A stretch of DNA of 64,000 nucleotides from Calonectria ilicicola (lineage: Eukaryota; Ascomycota; Sordariomycetes; Hypocreales; Nectriaceae). Each line of letters begins with the position of its first letter. Positions within the stretch are counted from its first letter, which is position 1. The position numbers were made by a program, and so were the translations under genes. Positions 21,475 to 32,950 of the stretch are shown here, piece by piece. The notes under the pieces were generated by a model. It was not told where the DNA came from. It saw nothing but the letters and a program-made list of their open reading frames with translations, and did not search any database. The stretch lies in the NCBI GenBank assembly GCA_020809705.1, contig CP085830.1, forward strand, positions 5,332,001 through 5,396,000, given 5' to 3'.

Positions 21475-23176
21475 TCAGTGCACAATCACGACCTCCAAGC
21501 CCCTTTTCCGCAGATCTCTTGTGACCTTTCTTCTTTCTTTTTGATTAAGGCTATACCAATCTTCAGATGTGAATTCATTCTCAGCTGTCTGAAAAAGCTC
21601 TTGGAAATGATCGCCAAGAGCAGCATCGAAAATTTCATCACTTATCGAATCAGAAATTTCTTCCGCGGCCGGCCTTTCTCTGGATGGTTTCTGGACGAAC
21701 GTAGGAGCAAAGTCTGATTGTGAAGTTTTAATAGCTTCATGTTCAGCAATGGTTGGGCTCTCTATAGTTTGAAACAATTCGTTTAAGGCTAAAGTCGGGG
21801 ATTCAGAGGTCTTTCGATCCATTTGGGTATTCGACGTAGGAGCAAAATCTGATTGTGAAGCTTTAATAGCTTCATGTTCAGCAATGGTCGGGCTCTCTAT
21901 AGTTTGAAACAATTCAGTTAAGGCTAGGATCGGGGATTCAGAGGTCTTTCGATCCGTTTGGGTATTTGACAGTGACAATGCATAAATTGAATCGGTCCAA
22001 GCTGCAGATGGAATATCTTGACTAAATGGTGCGAGAGACGGTCCCACTTCGTCAACTTTCGGCATGTCAGGGATGCTATATTCCAACGATAGAATAGGGT
22101 CTATTAACGTTTCAAACTGGGATAGAGATGAGGCCATCCACGGATGCTGCTGTGCCAGGGCCGCAGTAAGCCTTTCGCTCAGGTTAGGGGACATGAGGGA
22201 GCGGACAAAATCGATTGCCCCTTTACTTGCATTTGCCTCTTCCATAGCTTTTGTGGGAAATGCGACATCGCCTTTGGAGTATTTGAAAAGCTCTGCAAGG
22301 TTGCGAAAGGTTCCTTTAGCGACAAACATTTGAAAGATGGTTTCGCCAAAACACCACATGTCTGCTGGCAAGGGCACTGGGATTTCGTGCCCATGGTAGG
22401 ATCCGATTATTTCCGGGGGCATGAAACCTGGAGTTCCTTGCACTTTTGTAGAGCTAGCTGTAGCCTCGGTCCGCTTGCTCAGCCCTAGATCTGAAATCTT
22501 TACCCACCAATCATTAGGTGCTTTAGTTTTGATGAGGATATTCTGTAATCAGGTCAGATTATCCTTCGTATTGAGAATGTAAATCGCTCATCTCACACCC
22601 GGTTTGATGTCTCGATGGGCAAACCCAGCTTCGTGCATTAAGAATAGCCCTCCAAGAATTTGTGGTACGATATTCTGTATTTCGCGTTCAGGTAAAACAC
22701 CATTATCATTAAGATGCGCCCTCATATCCCCATGCCCGCAATATTCCATTGCAATATATATGAAGGAAGAATCCATATACCATCCATATGATTGGACAAA
22801 GAATTCCGAATACTGAGGGATAAGATTAGAGAATGAGGAAACATTAGATACTCAAGCCCATTCCCTTTTCTTGTGAAAACTTTGCCAGACCCTCAAGTTC
22901 CCGCAGATAGTACTTCCAACTTGATTGTCCGTCTTGAGATACCCGGATTTGCTTCACGGCACGAAGCTCAGGCGCCGTGTCGCTTTCGGTTGCTCGTCGC
23001 TGCAACCAAACAATACCATTGCCCCCATAGCCTAGAATTCTTTCTTGGCGCCATTTCTGCTCTATCGGAGAATTTCGGCGGCATGATGGTTTCGTGTGTA
23101 TGGTGAAATCTTGCTGGAACCTGGTCGATAATTTTGAATCACGCACGAGTTCCGGCAACGATCTGGCATCCGACAT
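21475..23176 (-). CDS. Ser/Thr protein kinase with duplicated 45-residue C-terminal repeat (first splice donor abnormal)
   Basis: Exons 23176..22865, 22812..22597 and 22542..21475 would give 531 residues. Kinase motifs appear in order: G-loop GYGGNG, AVKQI lysine, αC Glu (LRELE), HRDIKPG catalytic loop, SDLGLS (DLG in place of DFG), GTPGFMPPE and DMWCFG. The kinase core ends near residue 300. The tail has two copies of a 45-residue unit (KTSESP-LAL-ELFQTIESPTIAEHEAIK) and a charged C-terminus. The second intron is normal (GTGAGA...TTACAG). For the first, only an acceptor (CCCTCAG) fits the frame. The phase-matching donor position reads GG (AAAAG/GGAATG) rather than GT, and nearby GTs are in the wrong phase. 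The start ATG at 23176 was chosen over one 39 codons upstream because it begins the conserved part. It may be an inactive allele. Confidence 0.78.
21713..21980 (-). repeat. two tandem 135-bp in-frame repeats in the kinase C-terminal tail
   Basis: Units starting at 21713 and 21848 are almost identical over about 130 nt and encode two copies of a 45-residue segment. The boundary sequence GTAGGAGCAAA precedes both units, suggesting unequal exchange or slippage. Confidence 0.9.
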
Positions 23177-23779
23177 TTTCTCGTAGTATGAGGCCAATAT
23201 TCGACAAACAAACACACGCTATATACATTGACTCTATCATAGAATCGGGTACAGTGAGAAACACGATTTTTATCGATGAGGCGTAAAATATAGAAGCGGG
23301 GTTGTCATTAGCGTTGATGTGGGTTGAGTGATTGGTTCTTCGCGGCCACGTGATGAGGCTTCTGTAAGAACGAACTTCAGCTAGTTAACAGGGAGAAATG
23401 TACAGAAAAAGGCCTTTATTTGGGCGACAATAAGGTCCTGGCTTTTATGATGCGTAAGATTTCTCTGAAAGATGTGGAGATATAAATTGCATCTTATAAC
23501 CAAGTTTTGCTTTGGAGAGTTGTAAGGTTTCCTTGAATACTTCTTTTTTAATTGGCCAATACCTTAACTAAGGCGTAGAATTGATCTAAATAACTGACCC
23601 ATCAACTACACCAAAATACAAGGCCAAGTTTTATGCAGTCTGATCTTACTAAGGGGAATCTGAGATAAATCCTGCACCTCGAAAAGACCAGGACCCAACA
23701 GTGCTTACTTTTGTGACTGAGCTGGAACCGCACCCTCTGAAGGCGGGGCGCTCACTTACATACATAGACGGAGTAATTT
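23177..23779. other. intergenic: kinase promoter and MATE 3' flank
   Basis: AT-rich spacer between two minus-strand genes. Nothing recognisable. Confidence 0.5.
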
Positions 23780-25222
23780 CTAGGGTCCCATGCTCTCACG
23801 GGCATCATCAACGCATTTCGCCCAATTTATCAGCTTCATATACAGGATTTGAATGCACGCAATAACGACCATGCCAGAGGGCAATCCTACCCAGAATCCC
23901 ATAAGACCCCAATGAGGAGACCCTAGTTCGAGCCAAATTGACAAAGGCACAACAGTAAGATAATTGATGGCAAGTACAGTGCATGCTGCGAAAGATTGTC
24001 GCCCTAGGCCTCTCAGTAAGCCGTTAGTCCCGCACATGAAGGCCTCGGCAACCTGGAAAACTGCGACAGCCGCTATCGTCTGCGCACACATCTCTAAAAC
24101 CTCGGCATCGTTGGTAAATAATCGAGGTAGATGGTGGCGCAGTGACAGTGTGATGAGGCCACTTGCACATCCAAGCACGATAAAGGTGAGTCCATGGATG
24201 AGAGCAGCCCGTTGAGCTGGCTTAATGAGTCCTGCTCCGACCAATTGTCCAATACGGTTACTGACAACAATGCTGACAGAAAAGGGAAGATTCCATGCAA
24301 AAATTGATATTGTCGTGAGAACGGACTGTGCTGCGAGATGCCGGGGGCTCAAATACGACGTGCAAAAGGTGAGAATCTCGAAAGCAGCGTACTCGCTCAG
24401 GATGGCAATAGAACCTGAGAAGCTCAGTTCAACCATGCGACGCCAGTTTGAGAAGGCATTTCGTGAAAATCCATTCCAACAACCATGTGACCACTGCGCG
24501 AATACGACAATGTACAAGATAAGAAGTATGGCTCTGAGTATTTGGCTAAGCGACGAGCCCAGAGCGACACCATCAAGTCCCATATCGAGATGCAAAGCAA
24601 AGAACCAACTTAGCACAACATTGACGGGCGTGCATATTGCGATGATGGCCATGGCCGTGTGAAAATCCCCTTGGACTTGTAAAAATCGCTTCACGACTTC
24701 ATAGAGAGCCTGGGCCGGAAGGCCGATAAAGCTCATGCGGATATATGTCCCCGCTTTGAGAGCCAAGTCAGGCTGCTTGACAAGAAACGTCAGAAGATAC
24801 GGCGACATGATCCAGACAGCCCCGATCGGGACACACGCCGTCGCCATCAAGACCGTCATTCGCTGAATGTGCAGGCCAACACCCGGTCGATCTCCAGAGC
24901 CGTATGATTGGGCACATAAAGTGTCAAGGGCAGTAGCCATGCCTTGCACAAAGGCCAACCCAGAAATCACGGCAGTGGTCCCGCCGATAGCGGCGGCAGC
25001 CAGATCATCGGGGCCGAGGCGGCCAGCGATTAGAGTACTCAGAACTCCGGGGAAGAATTGCAAAAGGTATGTAACAAAGAGAGGCGGAGATTGTCGGAGC
25101 AAAAGCTGTACTTCAAACCAGGCTCCCTTTATTTCCGGTTTCGATTCCGCATGATGCTGAAGTAGGGCCGTGGTTTCTTGGGGTATCTCGGCATCGTTCT
25201 GTGAACAGTCTTGGTCGTCCAT
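23780..25222 (-). CDS. MATE family multidrug/metabolite efflux transporter
   Basis: Single exon, 480 residues from the ATG at 25222; the frame extends upstream only through a non-ATG codon. A polar N-terminus (about 45 residues) is followed by twelve hydrophobic helices arranged as two six-helix halves. MATE features include SPPLFVTYLLQFFPGVLSTLIAGRLGPDDLAAAAIG in the first half (motif split here by residues 60-90) and the matching LAAQSVLTT...NRIGQLVGAG segment in the second half. The family exports organic cations, drugs or metabolites in exchange for H+ or Na+, at the plasma membrane or vacuole. No biosynthetic genes flank it, so the substrate is unknown. Length matches yeast Erc1-type transporters without their long tails. 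Confidence 0.93.
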   Translation of the reverse strand: MDDQDCSQNDAEIPQETTALLQHHAESKPEIKGAWFEVQLLLRQSPPLFVTYLLQFFPGVLSTLIAGRLGPDDLAAAAIGGTTAVISGLAFVQGMATALDTLCAQSYGSGDRPGVGLHIQRMTVLMATACVPIGAVWIMSPYLLTFLVKQPDLALKAGTYIRMSFIGLPAQALYEVVKRFLQVQGDFHTAMAIIAICTPVNVVLSWFFALHLDMGLDGVALGSSLSQILRAILLILYIVVFAQWSHGCWNGFSRNAFSNWRRMVELSFSGSIAILSEYAAFEILTFCTSYLSPRHLAAQSVLTTISIFAWNLPFSVSIVVSNRIGQLVGAGLIKPAQRAALIHGLTFIVLGCASGLITLSLRHHLPRLFTNDAEVLEMCAQTIAAVAVFQVAEAFMCGTNGLLRGLGRQSFAACTVLAINYLTVVPLSIWLELGSPHWGLMGFWVGLPSGMVVIACIQILYMKLINWAKCVDDARESMGP

Positions 25223-27954
25223 CTTGATGAGCAGCGCAACCAAACTCTCAGCGAATCAATATCCTAGCGACAACCTAGAAACTTGGCGTAATAGGGAACT
25301 TTGTATAGTCCAGAGGGCTGAGGGTTGTGCTCTTTTCGGCCGGCTTTAATTTCGCAATTCTGCTTGGACGTGCAAACAACGAGGACGGCGGGGCTTGGGA
25401 GTGACTCTACAAGGGGAAATAATCGGATCTCTTTATCGCTGTTCAGGTCGCAAGACCCACTAATAATTGCCGAGCCGTGTTTTGAACGAGATAACCTGCC
25501 AATGAAAATGCCGTCGGTACGACCATTGTGTCTTGGCCGTTGGTTCGCGCCCGCAAAGGCAACGTGGCGGACAACCGGTCTATTGATGGGGTTTTTAAGA
25601 ACACTTGGAGTGAAGTCAACTATCTAGGCCGCTGTTTCAAAGGTCATTTTTGAAGACACGATGATTATCTGATTTTTTTGGTTTGTACTCCACCAATTGA
25701 TTGCATCCGAAAGAAACACCAAGTAGCGGTGAGACGAGCATAAATAGTATCCAACCAAGAGTTTATTTATACTCGCATAAATCCCAGGGTAATGACTGGC
25801 GATGCTTGGAATATGTTTGATATGTCCCTTTCAAGATGTCCGGCGACTTCTTGATGTTAATGGCCTAAGTGGGATGGATAGATTTGGCTGAATGCTGCAT
25901 TCTCAAGAGATAAATTCAGGAATTAAACGAGAAACCGGCAACCACAAGTATGTTACATTTCATCCACGCGTTCGGTCCTGTCACAGTTGGTTTTTACCTG
26001 CCCGACGTGTGAGCAGCTTTTGTCCCTCAAAGTCTTTCGTGAATAGTCCATTATTACATTCTAATGCGCATCTAGCAGGCAAGAATAATCGGAGTGCTCC
26101 CCAGCCTAGGTCGAGCTGCCTCTCAGAGGGGATATCCAACCAAAACACATTCAAATGCAAACATCTGTTCCTTGAACACCCATGAAATCTTTGTACTTAA
26201 AAGTCACCGTGGCACTATTTAATGTCTTGAAAGATGGGTCGGTAAGGATGCTGCAAACCTTAATTTTTGGAGATCAATTTCATCTGTCAAACCCGACAAC
26301 ACATCGTGACCGGTGAAATCTCAAATAAGTAGGAGATTGGTCTAAAATATTTTTATTAGATGTTCAAGTTATAATGAAGGCATGCATGTCATCTAAAACA
26401 GAAGAAATTACATTCTTTATTGGGTATTGGCAATCTAGAGTATACGCTGACACTTTGATGATTTGAAAACCTGTTTCATCCCATCTTCAAGGAAGATATC
26501 ATCCGAGGTTCGGTTGTGCGTCATTCGAATGCACATCCTTACAACATCTAAAATATGTTGCATGATATCTCCAAAGTCATTAGAAATGCCACTACATACA
26601 TCACACAGTGCCTCATCGTCGTCTCGGGTGGGCTCCCTTCATCGGAATGCGCTCTTAGTCATGAAACTATCCATATTGGGTTGGACCCGGGAAAGCTTTT
26701 GATAAGCATCAGTTGAGGGGTTGAAGATTCACGTGAGGCAATTCATGGATGGAGGAAACTAAGTTATTTCGTTCGGAGGATAATGGGCCCCGCTGTGTTT
26801 AGGTGCAGGCTAGCTCCTTGAGGCATTCAGATCTATTCTTGGATATTTGCATCTATGTATCTTGTAACGAGAACTTAGCATTGAACCCATATTTATTTGG
26901 TGATGACTTTCCTGTTTTGCATCGGTCGTACAAACCCATTGATGCCGTTAAGTATCTGTATAGTTCTTGTTGTAAGTGATCACACATTGCATTCTCTTCA
27001 GATTCTATTCGTCCAGAAAAATCCCGCTTTCCTTATTAGCTCTTTCGCAGATTGTGAAATTTGTGAATAGCACTGTCGTTTAAGCCTGCCTCATTCCAGG
27101 GCACAGTTTAGGCCCTTTTGATGGTTCACCATAAATCAACGAATTGACGATTGACGGTTATCATGCCTGCCAACTCCAACTCCACAGATCTGCATAATCC
27201 CTAACTCAACCAAATCACTCGTAACCATATGACGCAAATGCGCCACAGTATGAACCTGAGGGGCCGGACCGAATCGTGCACGTGTAAATTCAAGCAATTG
27301 AACTTTTTGGCCCTGACAATTAACTTTTCAGATCTAGCTTCCACAAATAATTCTTCAAGGCTAGGTAGTAATGACATCATCCATGTGGTGGCCACATAAG
27401 TCGCATCGAATCTAGACCGTCTAGATCAACGGCTCGCTTACTGCACGTTCCAGCCACGTGAAAGCACAACCAAGCTTGGCACACGTTTTGATCTCCCAAC
27501 AGTCGAAAATGACCCAACACAACGGTACTCCATTGAGATACGATGAACGCCTGATATTTTTGCGTATAACAACCGTTTCATGATTCTTAGAATATGTAGT
27601 TACTGCATTGATAATCACTCGGTTTAATGGGGCTCCTGTAATAGATAGTCCTACTTAGGCGCTCTCCCACAAGCATGATATACTATGCACTAAGCAAGCG
27701 TCCATGGTATGTAATCGAATTATAATCTTATCACAAAGTTATGTGTGGAATTGAGGTGGGCGTTAATGATGCTGCATTTCATAATTATGATGGCAAGTGA
27801 AAGTGGAGTTGCAGCCTTGTGAACTAAACAGACTGTGGGCGGGTATAAAGAATATACGGGCTCTTCCTGGAAACCACCTCGAGAATACTACTTCATTTTA
27901 CCCAATTATCAAAAAAGAATTGTGTTATCAGACACGTTGAAATCCATCATCAAA
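25223..27954. other. large gene-poor region (2.7 kb)
   Basis: Long AT-rich spacer between the MATE gene (minus) and CAP gene (plus). One protein-like stretch without a start codon lies on the minus strand at about 26435-26645 (about 70 codons) and may be a gene relic. No transposon ends, terminal repeats or RNA genes were seen. Confidence 0.45.
27844..27849 (+). promoter_or_regulatory. TATA box of the CAP gene
   Basis: TATAAA, 111 nt upstream of the ATG at 27955. Confidence 0.5.
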
Positions 27955-28856
27955 ATGCAGCCCCCAGCTTACTTCACTCGGTGCATCCTTATTCTTAGCA
28001 TCGGATCATTTGCTACCGGCGGACCAGTCATCCCCAAGGAAGTAGAACGATCCAATCTTGGCTTGGGCGCTGAAGGTGTCAAATCCGTTCATGACAAGGC
28101 CACTTACCAGCATCAAAACAGGGAAGCTGATCCAGACAAAGCTAGCATTTGGGACTTTCTGTTCCCTGGCCTGTTTCCCACGTCTACAGTATCCCCGACA
28201 TCTACAGCCACAGCAGGTTCAGCCACTACCCCGGTGCCAGCTGTTCTAAGTACCGATGCAGCAACCGCTTTGAGTTTCGAAAATGAACCTCGACAGGCCC
28301 TAGGACTGCAGCCATTGGTTTGGGATACTTCTTTGGAAGCCCAAGCGTTGGCTTATGCTAAACAACTTGCCTTTTGGGGTTCACCTTCTCATTCTAGTGC
28401 TTCTTCAAGGCCAAACCAAGGCGAGACCTTGGGATATCTCAAGTAGGCTCCTGCGCCAGCCACAAAACTGCGATATAAACTGATCAAATAATTAGCCCTA
28501 TTATCCCGTTCCTATCGGTGGTTGCGAATCCTCTCCAGGCAGCAGCACGTAACTGGTAAGATACATTTCATGACGTCCGGAAGATTCATTGATGTCTAAA
28601 TTGATAGGGTTTACGAAGGTCGTTATTACAAAGGCGAAGTTATTCCACAGGGAAATTTTACTGCTTACGCCGACTACAGTACGTTTCAAAATCATTTTTC
28701 ATGAATCCGAGTTTCTAATGGGAAATTATAGCGCAAATTGTGTGGAGTAATACAACCAAGGTCGGTATCGCAGCTGCCAAAAATTTGATCGGCGCGTAGT
28801 TCATTGTTGGACGATATTCTCCACCCGGCAATGTCAATGGACAAAAGCCATACTAG
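27955..28856 (+). pseudogene. CAP/SCP (PR-1-like) secreted protein with in-frame TAG near the C-terminus
   Basis: Four exons were deduced: 27955..28442, 28496..28555, 28608..28678 and from 28732. The three introns are 52-53 nt with good branch sites. A signal peptide is followed by a Ser/Thr/Pro linker and the CAP domain: LVWDTSLEAQALAYA, GSPSHSS, QGETLGYL, ANPLQAAARNW, then QIVWSNTTKVG. The frame meets TAG at 28797-28799 (228 residues), yet the same frame continues with FIVGRYSPPGNVNGQ, the conserved CAP C-terminal block, to a second TAG at 28854-28856. The family's usual residue at the first TAG is aromatic, so a Trp-to-stop change is likely. CAP proteins are secreted and sterol- or lipid-binding in fungi. 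It could be a pseudogene, a strain allele or a readthrough case. Confidence 0.8.
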
Positions 28857-29537
28857 ATTGGGATTGAGAATTGAAAAAGTTGGAAGACGGAATATTGACA
28901 GAGCAGGGCTTTTCTGTAGTGTCTTGATGGGGTATGTCCAACACAATTCCATCATAGAAGATTGAGAGGATTAGCCATGTCGATGATTCTTCACAGAACG
29001 TGTTCCTACTGCAATATGAAAAATACATAAATAAGAATCATGACTCAAAATACTAGTTAGCCAAAAAAAACTTAAGACGTGTTTGTTTACAAAGTTCGAG
29101 TGTGGGTGTGCATCACGTTGCATCGCCAAATGGAGCAAAGGTTGCGTGTACTAAAATGCACATAATATGTACGATCAAAGACCCGATGCGCCTTTAGATC
29201 TTTATATTTGGACATTGCATCATCCCAATCTTTAAAGCATTTCGCTATCCCACTTATGAGGGGTAGGCCGATGACGTGCTCGAGGGGTACAGCGCTCTGT
29301 GAGCTTTCCGGTGGGGCCGACTCATCACGACATTTCATTTCAATGCCCATTATTTTTTTTGCAGCTGTCCATCGGCCCGGAGGTAGCGTTTCATGCGTCA
29401 TTTCTTACAAAGCTTACAACTTGAGCATCAGGGTCCGATGTCGCGAAGTAGTAGAGGCATTCACTTATGATAAATCAACGGCGCCCACAACGTTAATCGA
29501 TTTGCAAAACCCTTCACAACCGCCAAAACCAGCGAAA
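28857..29537. other. intergenic, AT-rich
   Basis: Spacer between the CAP gene and the nitroreductase gene. No gene or repeat seen. The open frame entering the nitroreductase from upstream is not supported by an ATG in good context. Confidence 0.5.
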
Positions 29538-30220
29538 ATGTCAGACAAGCTAAACTTTCTTGACGCGGTTCAAAACCGTCGTAGCATATACCCACTCAAC
29601 AACACATCTCCAATTTCAGACGACAGGATTGAAGAAATCGTCCGTGTTGCCATTCAGAACGTGCCTTCTTCATTCAACTCCCAATCAACGCGTCTCGTCG
29701 TACTATTAAAAGATGAGCACGTCAAATTCTGGAATATTGTCATCGATGCGCTGAAAGAAATTGTCCCTGCTGAAAATTGGAGCAAGACAGAAAAGCGCAT
29801 CTCCGGATTCCGGGCTGCATATGGAAGCGTAAGCAGCGTCTCCTCCGGAATTGATCTACACAATTCATGTTTACTAATACAACAAAGGTCCTCTTCTACG
29901 AAGATCCAGAACCAGTCAAATCACTTCAGACCCAATTCGCCATCTATGCTGACAGATTCCCCGCCTGGTCTGAGCACACTTCGGCCATGCACCAATTCGC
30001 TCTTTGGACAGCGCTCGAGGCTGAAGGATTTGGCGCCAACCTTCAACACTACAACCCATTACCCGATGAGAAGGCTGCTGAGGTATGGGGTATCCCTCAA
30101 GACTGGCAGCTCAAGGCGCAACTTGTATTTGGTGGATATGACCCAAGCGCCCGAGAGCAGCTTCAGCCCAGAGCTGAGAAGCAACCTATTGAGAAACGAC
30201 TGTTTATTCATGGAAAATAA
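29538..30220 (+). CDS. nitroreductase family protein (yeast Frm2/Hbn1 type)
   Basis: Two exons, 29538..29828 and 29888..30220, give 207 residues. The 59-nt intron (GTAAGC, branch TACTAAT, acceptor CAAAG) joins AAYGS to VLFYED in phase 0. The N-terminus (FLDAVQNRRSIYPL) has the FMN-contacting Arg-Arg/Ser pair of the nitroreductase fold. QNVPSSFNSQSTR and the C-terminal GLQHYNPLPDEKA-like segment (ANLQHYNP) match the Frm2 group, which is about 195 residues. These FMN enzymes use NAD(P)H and are linked to oxidative-stress and lipid signalling responses in yeast. An upstream in-frame extension was rejected because the conserved protein begins at this ATG. Confidence 0.93.
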
Positions 30221-30326
30221 CTTAAATTTGGCAAATTATAGAAGAAAACAGATAGTACATTCATGAATATATTCTTTTACAGATATATCCGTTATCGTCG
30301 TGATCCTGAGCATGCATTCTTGACAC

Positions 30327-32950
30327 TTAGCCCTTTGAAAGACGAAACTTCTTCATCAAACTCCACCTTTTAGATTGTCGGCGATTCCATTGTTCGATAA
30401 TTCTCGCAGCCGCCTCAGTATCTGGATGTTCTGGACCAAGCACCTTTTGTCGAAGCTCCAGGCATCTCTGTAGTAACGACATGGCTTCCTCTTTTTGCCC
30501 AACAAGATGTTTCGTCTCTGCCACCTTTTGCATCCAAGTCAGAGTCTCTTTATCATTGAGACCCAAACACTTCGTACTGATGCTCAACGCCTCGTTTTCA
30601 TATTCTAGTGACTCCTCAAGTCTTCCATCGCCTTGCTTTATGAGGTAACACAGACTATGGTACGCCGGCAGCAACTCTATGTTGCTGTCCCCAAGCCCCC
30701 ACCGCTTGATTATCGCAATATTCTCTCGCAGCAAGGCTTCGACCCTCTTGGAATCGTTTTGGCGAGCATGCAAGGCCAGAATCTTGGTGAAGTTGCCGAT
30801 TGCCAATGGGTGTCCTTTGCTTCCGTTTGAGTGGACAATTTCCAGTATAGAATCCTCCAGCCGGCTAACGTCGCCCCAAAACCCACGATTTGCTGAGATT
30901 AATGCAAGATTTCCAAGACCAACCATCGCTTGGAATGTATCTTTCCCATATACCTTGTTTATATCATCCATCAAGGGAGCTTGCAGCTCTTGTGCGTCCA
31001 AATATCGTTTTTGGCCGATATAAATAGAAACGAGCAGGATCAAAACTACAAGTGTCGCTGGGTTGTCGGTCCCGTAAACCCTCTTCCTGATGCCCGCAAC
31101 TCGTGTTGCAAGTTTTTCTGCCTCATCGAGTCTACCAAAAACCCAGTACGAATGAGCTAACGTTGTTTGGTGGTCGAGGGTATTATCATCGTATTCTCCA
31201 AAAACCTCTTTGCTCTTGTCTGCCACCTGCTCGATGATCGCCAATGAATCAAGGACCTGGCCTCGCCACCAAAGAGGCTCCATAAGATACGATTTAGCCT
31301 TGAGAGTGATATGGTTGTCTTCCCCATATAACGTCGTCAATGTCTCAACCAATTTCAATTGCAACTCGTAGGATTCACCCACCAAGCCCATAAACATGTA
31401 AATATTCCCATGAAGAGACACGCTCTCCAATGTCATGTCATGGCTCTCCCCCAGGAGCTGTGTGCGAATTTCTATTGACTCCTTGATCAATTTATCGGCC
31501 AGCCAATAATCGCTAGTGGTCAGGGCAAAGCGTGAGGCGTTGTGCAGCACGGTTGCTCTTTGTAGTTGACATGCTTCATCTTCCTGATTGTAATCCAAGA
31601 CCCGGACTAAGTGGGGTAATATCTTTCGTCTTGTCGCAAAGTATCTCTTCTCTGGTGCAGGCAAGGCTCTGGCCATCCGTGCAATGTATTCTTGTTGGTA
31701 TTTTTCCAGCTGGCCTTGGCGTTGGAGCCACCCTCGGACTGACGCCTGGACCTGGCTGTGAATCTCAAACATGGTCCTTTCTTCATTTGCAGAGACAAGA
31801 TAACGTTTTATTAGTAAATCCATATCATCTTCAAAGTTTATGCCGAGGCTTTCATGATGCACGTCATCGTCGTTGTCCACGGTGATCTCCTCAGTATCTG
31901 TTGAGATTGCATGAAGTTCGTTTTCCAGAGGCGCACCTTCAAGTTGAAGAACCCATTTTGGAATTTCTTCGTCTCCAAAACAACCCATGAGGGAAAGTAA
32001 GCAGGAAGCAGAGGGGTATTTAAAAGCGATACGGTCAAACACCTCATCCCACGAGTTCGCTGCTGTTGTCCAGTACTCGTTTCCAGGAGGCGGAGGCCCT
32101 GTGAGGCTGAACCAGTTACCCTGGGCAAAGTGCCGATTCCGAACAGCCGTAAGGACCTCTTCCTTTTCCATATGAATATTTTGGTGTATGTACGCCGATG
32201 CTTGTGCAATATCTGCGGCATGGTACTGAAGCCTCTTGACCACCTTTCCAGCCACCATCCAGATGTCCGACGTTGGTGGGGGTCTTGTTATCATCTGATA
32301 TAACACTAGAGCTTCCTTTCGTTCCATGGGACCTATTTTGAAGATGTTGTGTTTGTACCGCGCCATCTCTGAAGCAACCGACTCGTTCTTGGTTGTCGTA
32401 ATGACGCAGCCATTTGGGGTCTTGGGAATGTAGTCGGTTAATCTTTTGTTGTCATGGAGGAAAGCTGTCTTTCCAAATAAAATATCATGGTCATCACAGC
32501 CGTCTATTACGATGCACCACTGTACTTTGTGTCCCGTTCCAAACGACTCCAGCCAATCGTGAATGGAATGCAAGTAATCGCTGGCGTCCCTTTTACTGGG
32601 AATCCCACATGTCTGAGCGATTTTGCGAAGACTCCTCCAAAACTGGGAGGGAGAGTCTGCGTCAATCCAGAAAACGGAAATCTGAGATTCTTGCGACAAG
32701 CTGTGAACTAATTCTATCGCTAGGTGAGTTTTTCTAGCACCTGGTTAGAAACAGAAAAGTTGGAGCCGCTAGCACGAGAAGCTTACCCAACACCTTCAGG
32801 CCCGACCAAGGCGACACGGCCTGCGTGTCCTTCACATACATTACGGATGCTGTCAAACAGCCGCCGACGTTGAACATAGTGGGGATCGCGATTCTGAGAG
32901 ATGGTCGAGTACACCGCCTCCTTCTTCTGCACGGCCGACTTTTTCGACAT
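30327..32950 (-). CDS. NLR-like STAND P-loop protein with divergent TPR repeats
   Basis: Two exons, 32950..32787 and 32733..30327, give 856 residues. The 53-nt intron interrupts the Walker A motif GPEGVG/KT at residues 50-57, exactly as in the other NLR of this window. The acceptor is the second AG (GTGCTAG), which restores the lysine. Walker B is at about 127-136 (WCIVIDGCDD), followed by CVITTTKN and a DIAQASAYI helix as in NB-ARC proteins. The rest is TPR-like (LGESHDMTLES, YGTDNPATL, LGPEHPDTEA) in units of about 42 residues, much more diverged than in the first NLR. Only about 45 residues precede the P-loop, so no effector domain is present. The start is the first ATG; an upstream GTG extends the frame but is not likely used. 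Confidence 0.9.

Noticed and set aside
26435..26645. Protein-like minus-strand stretch (about 70 codons, acidic start, CDVCSG)
   Set aside because: No ATG and a stop directly upstream; perhaps a relic, but not supportable as a gene.
25223..27954. Possible transposon in the gene-poor stretch
   Set aside because: No transposase-like frame, terminal inverted repeats or long direct repeats could be recognised.
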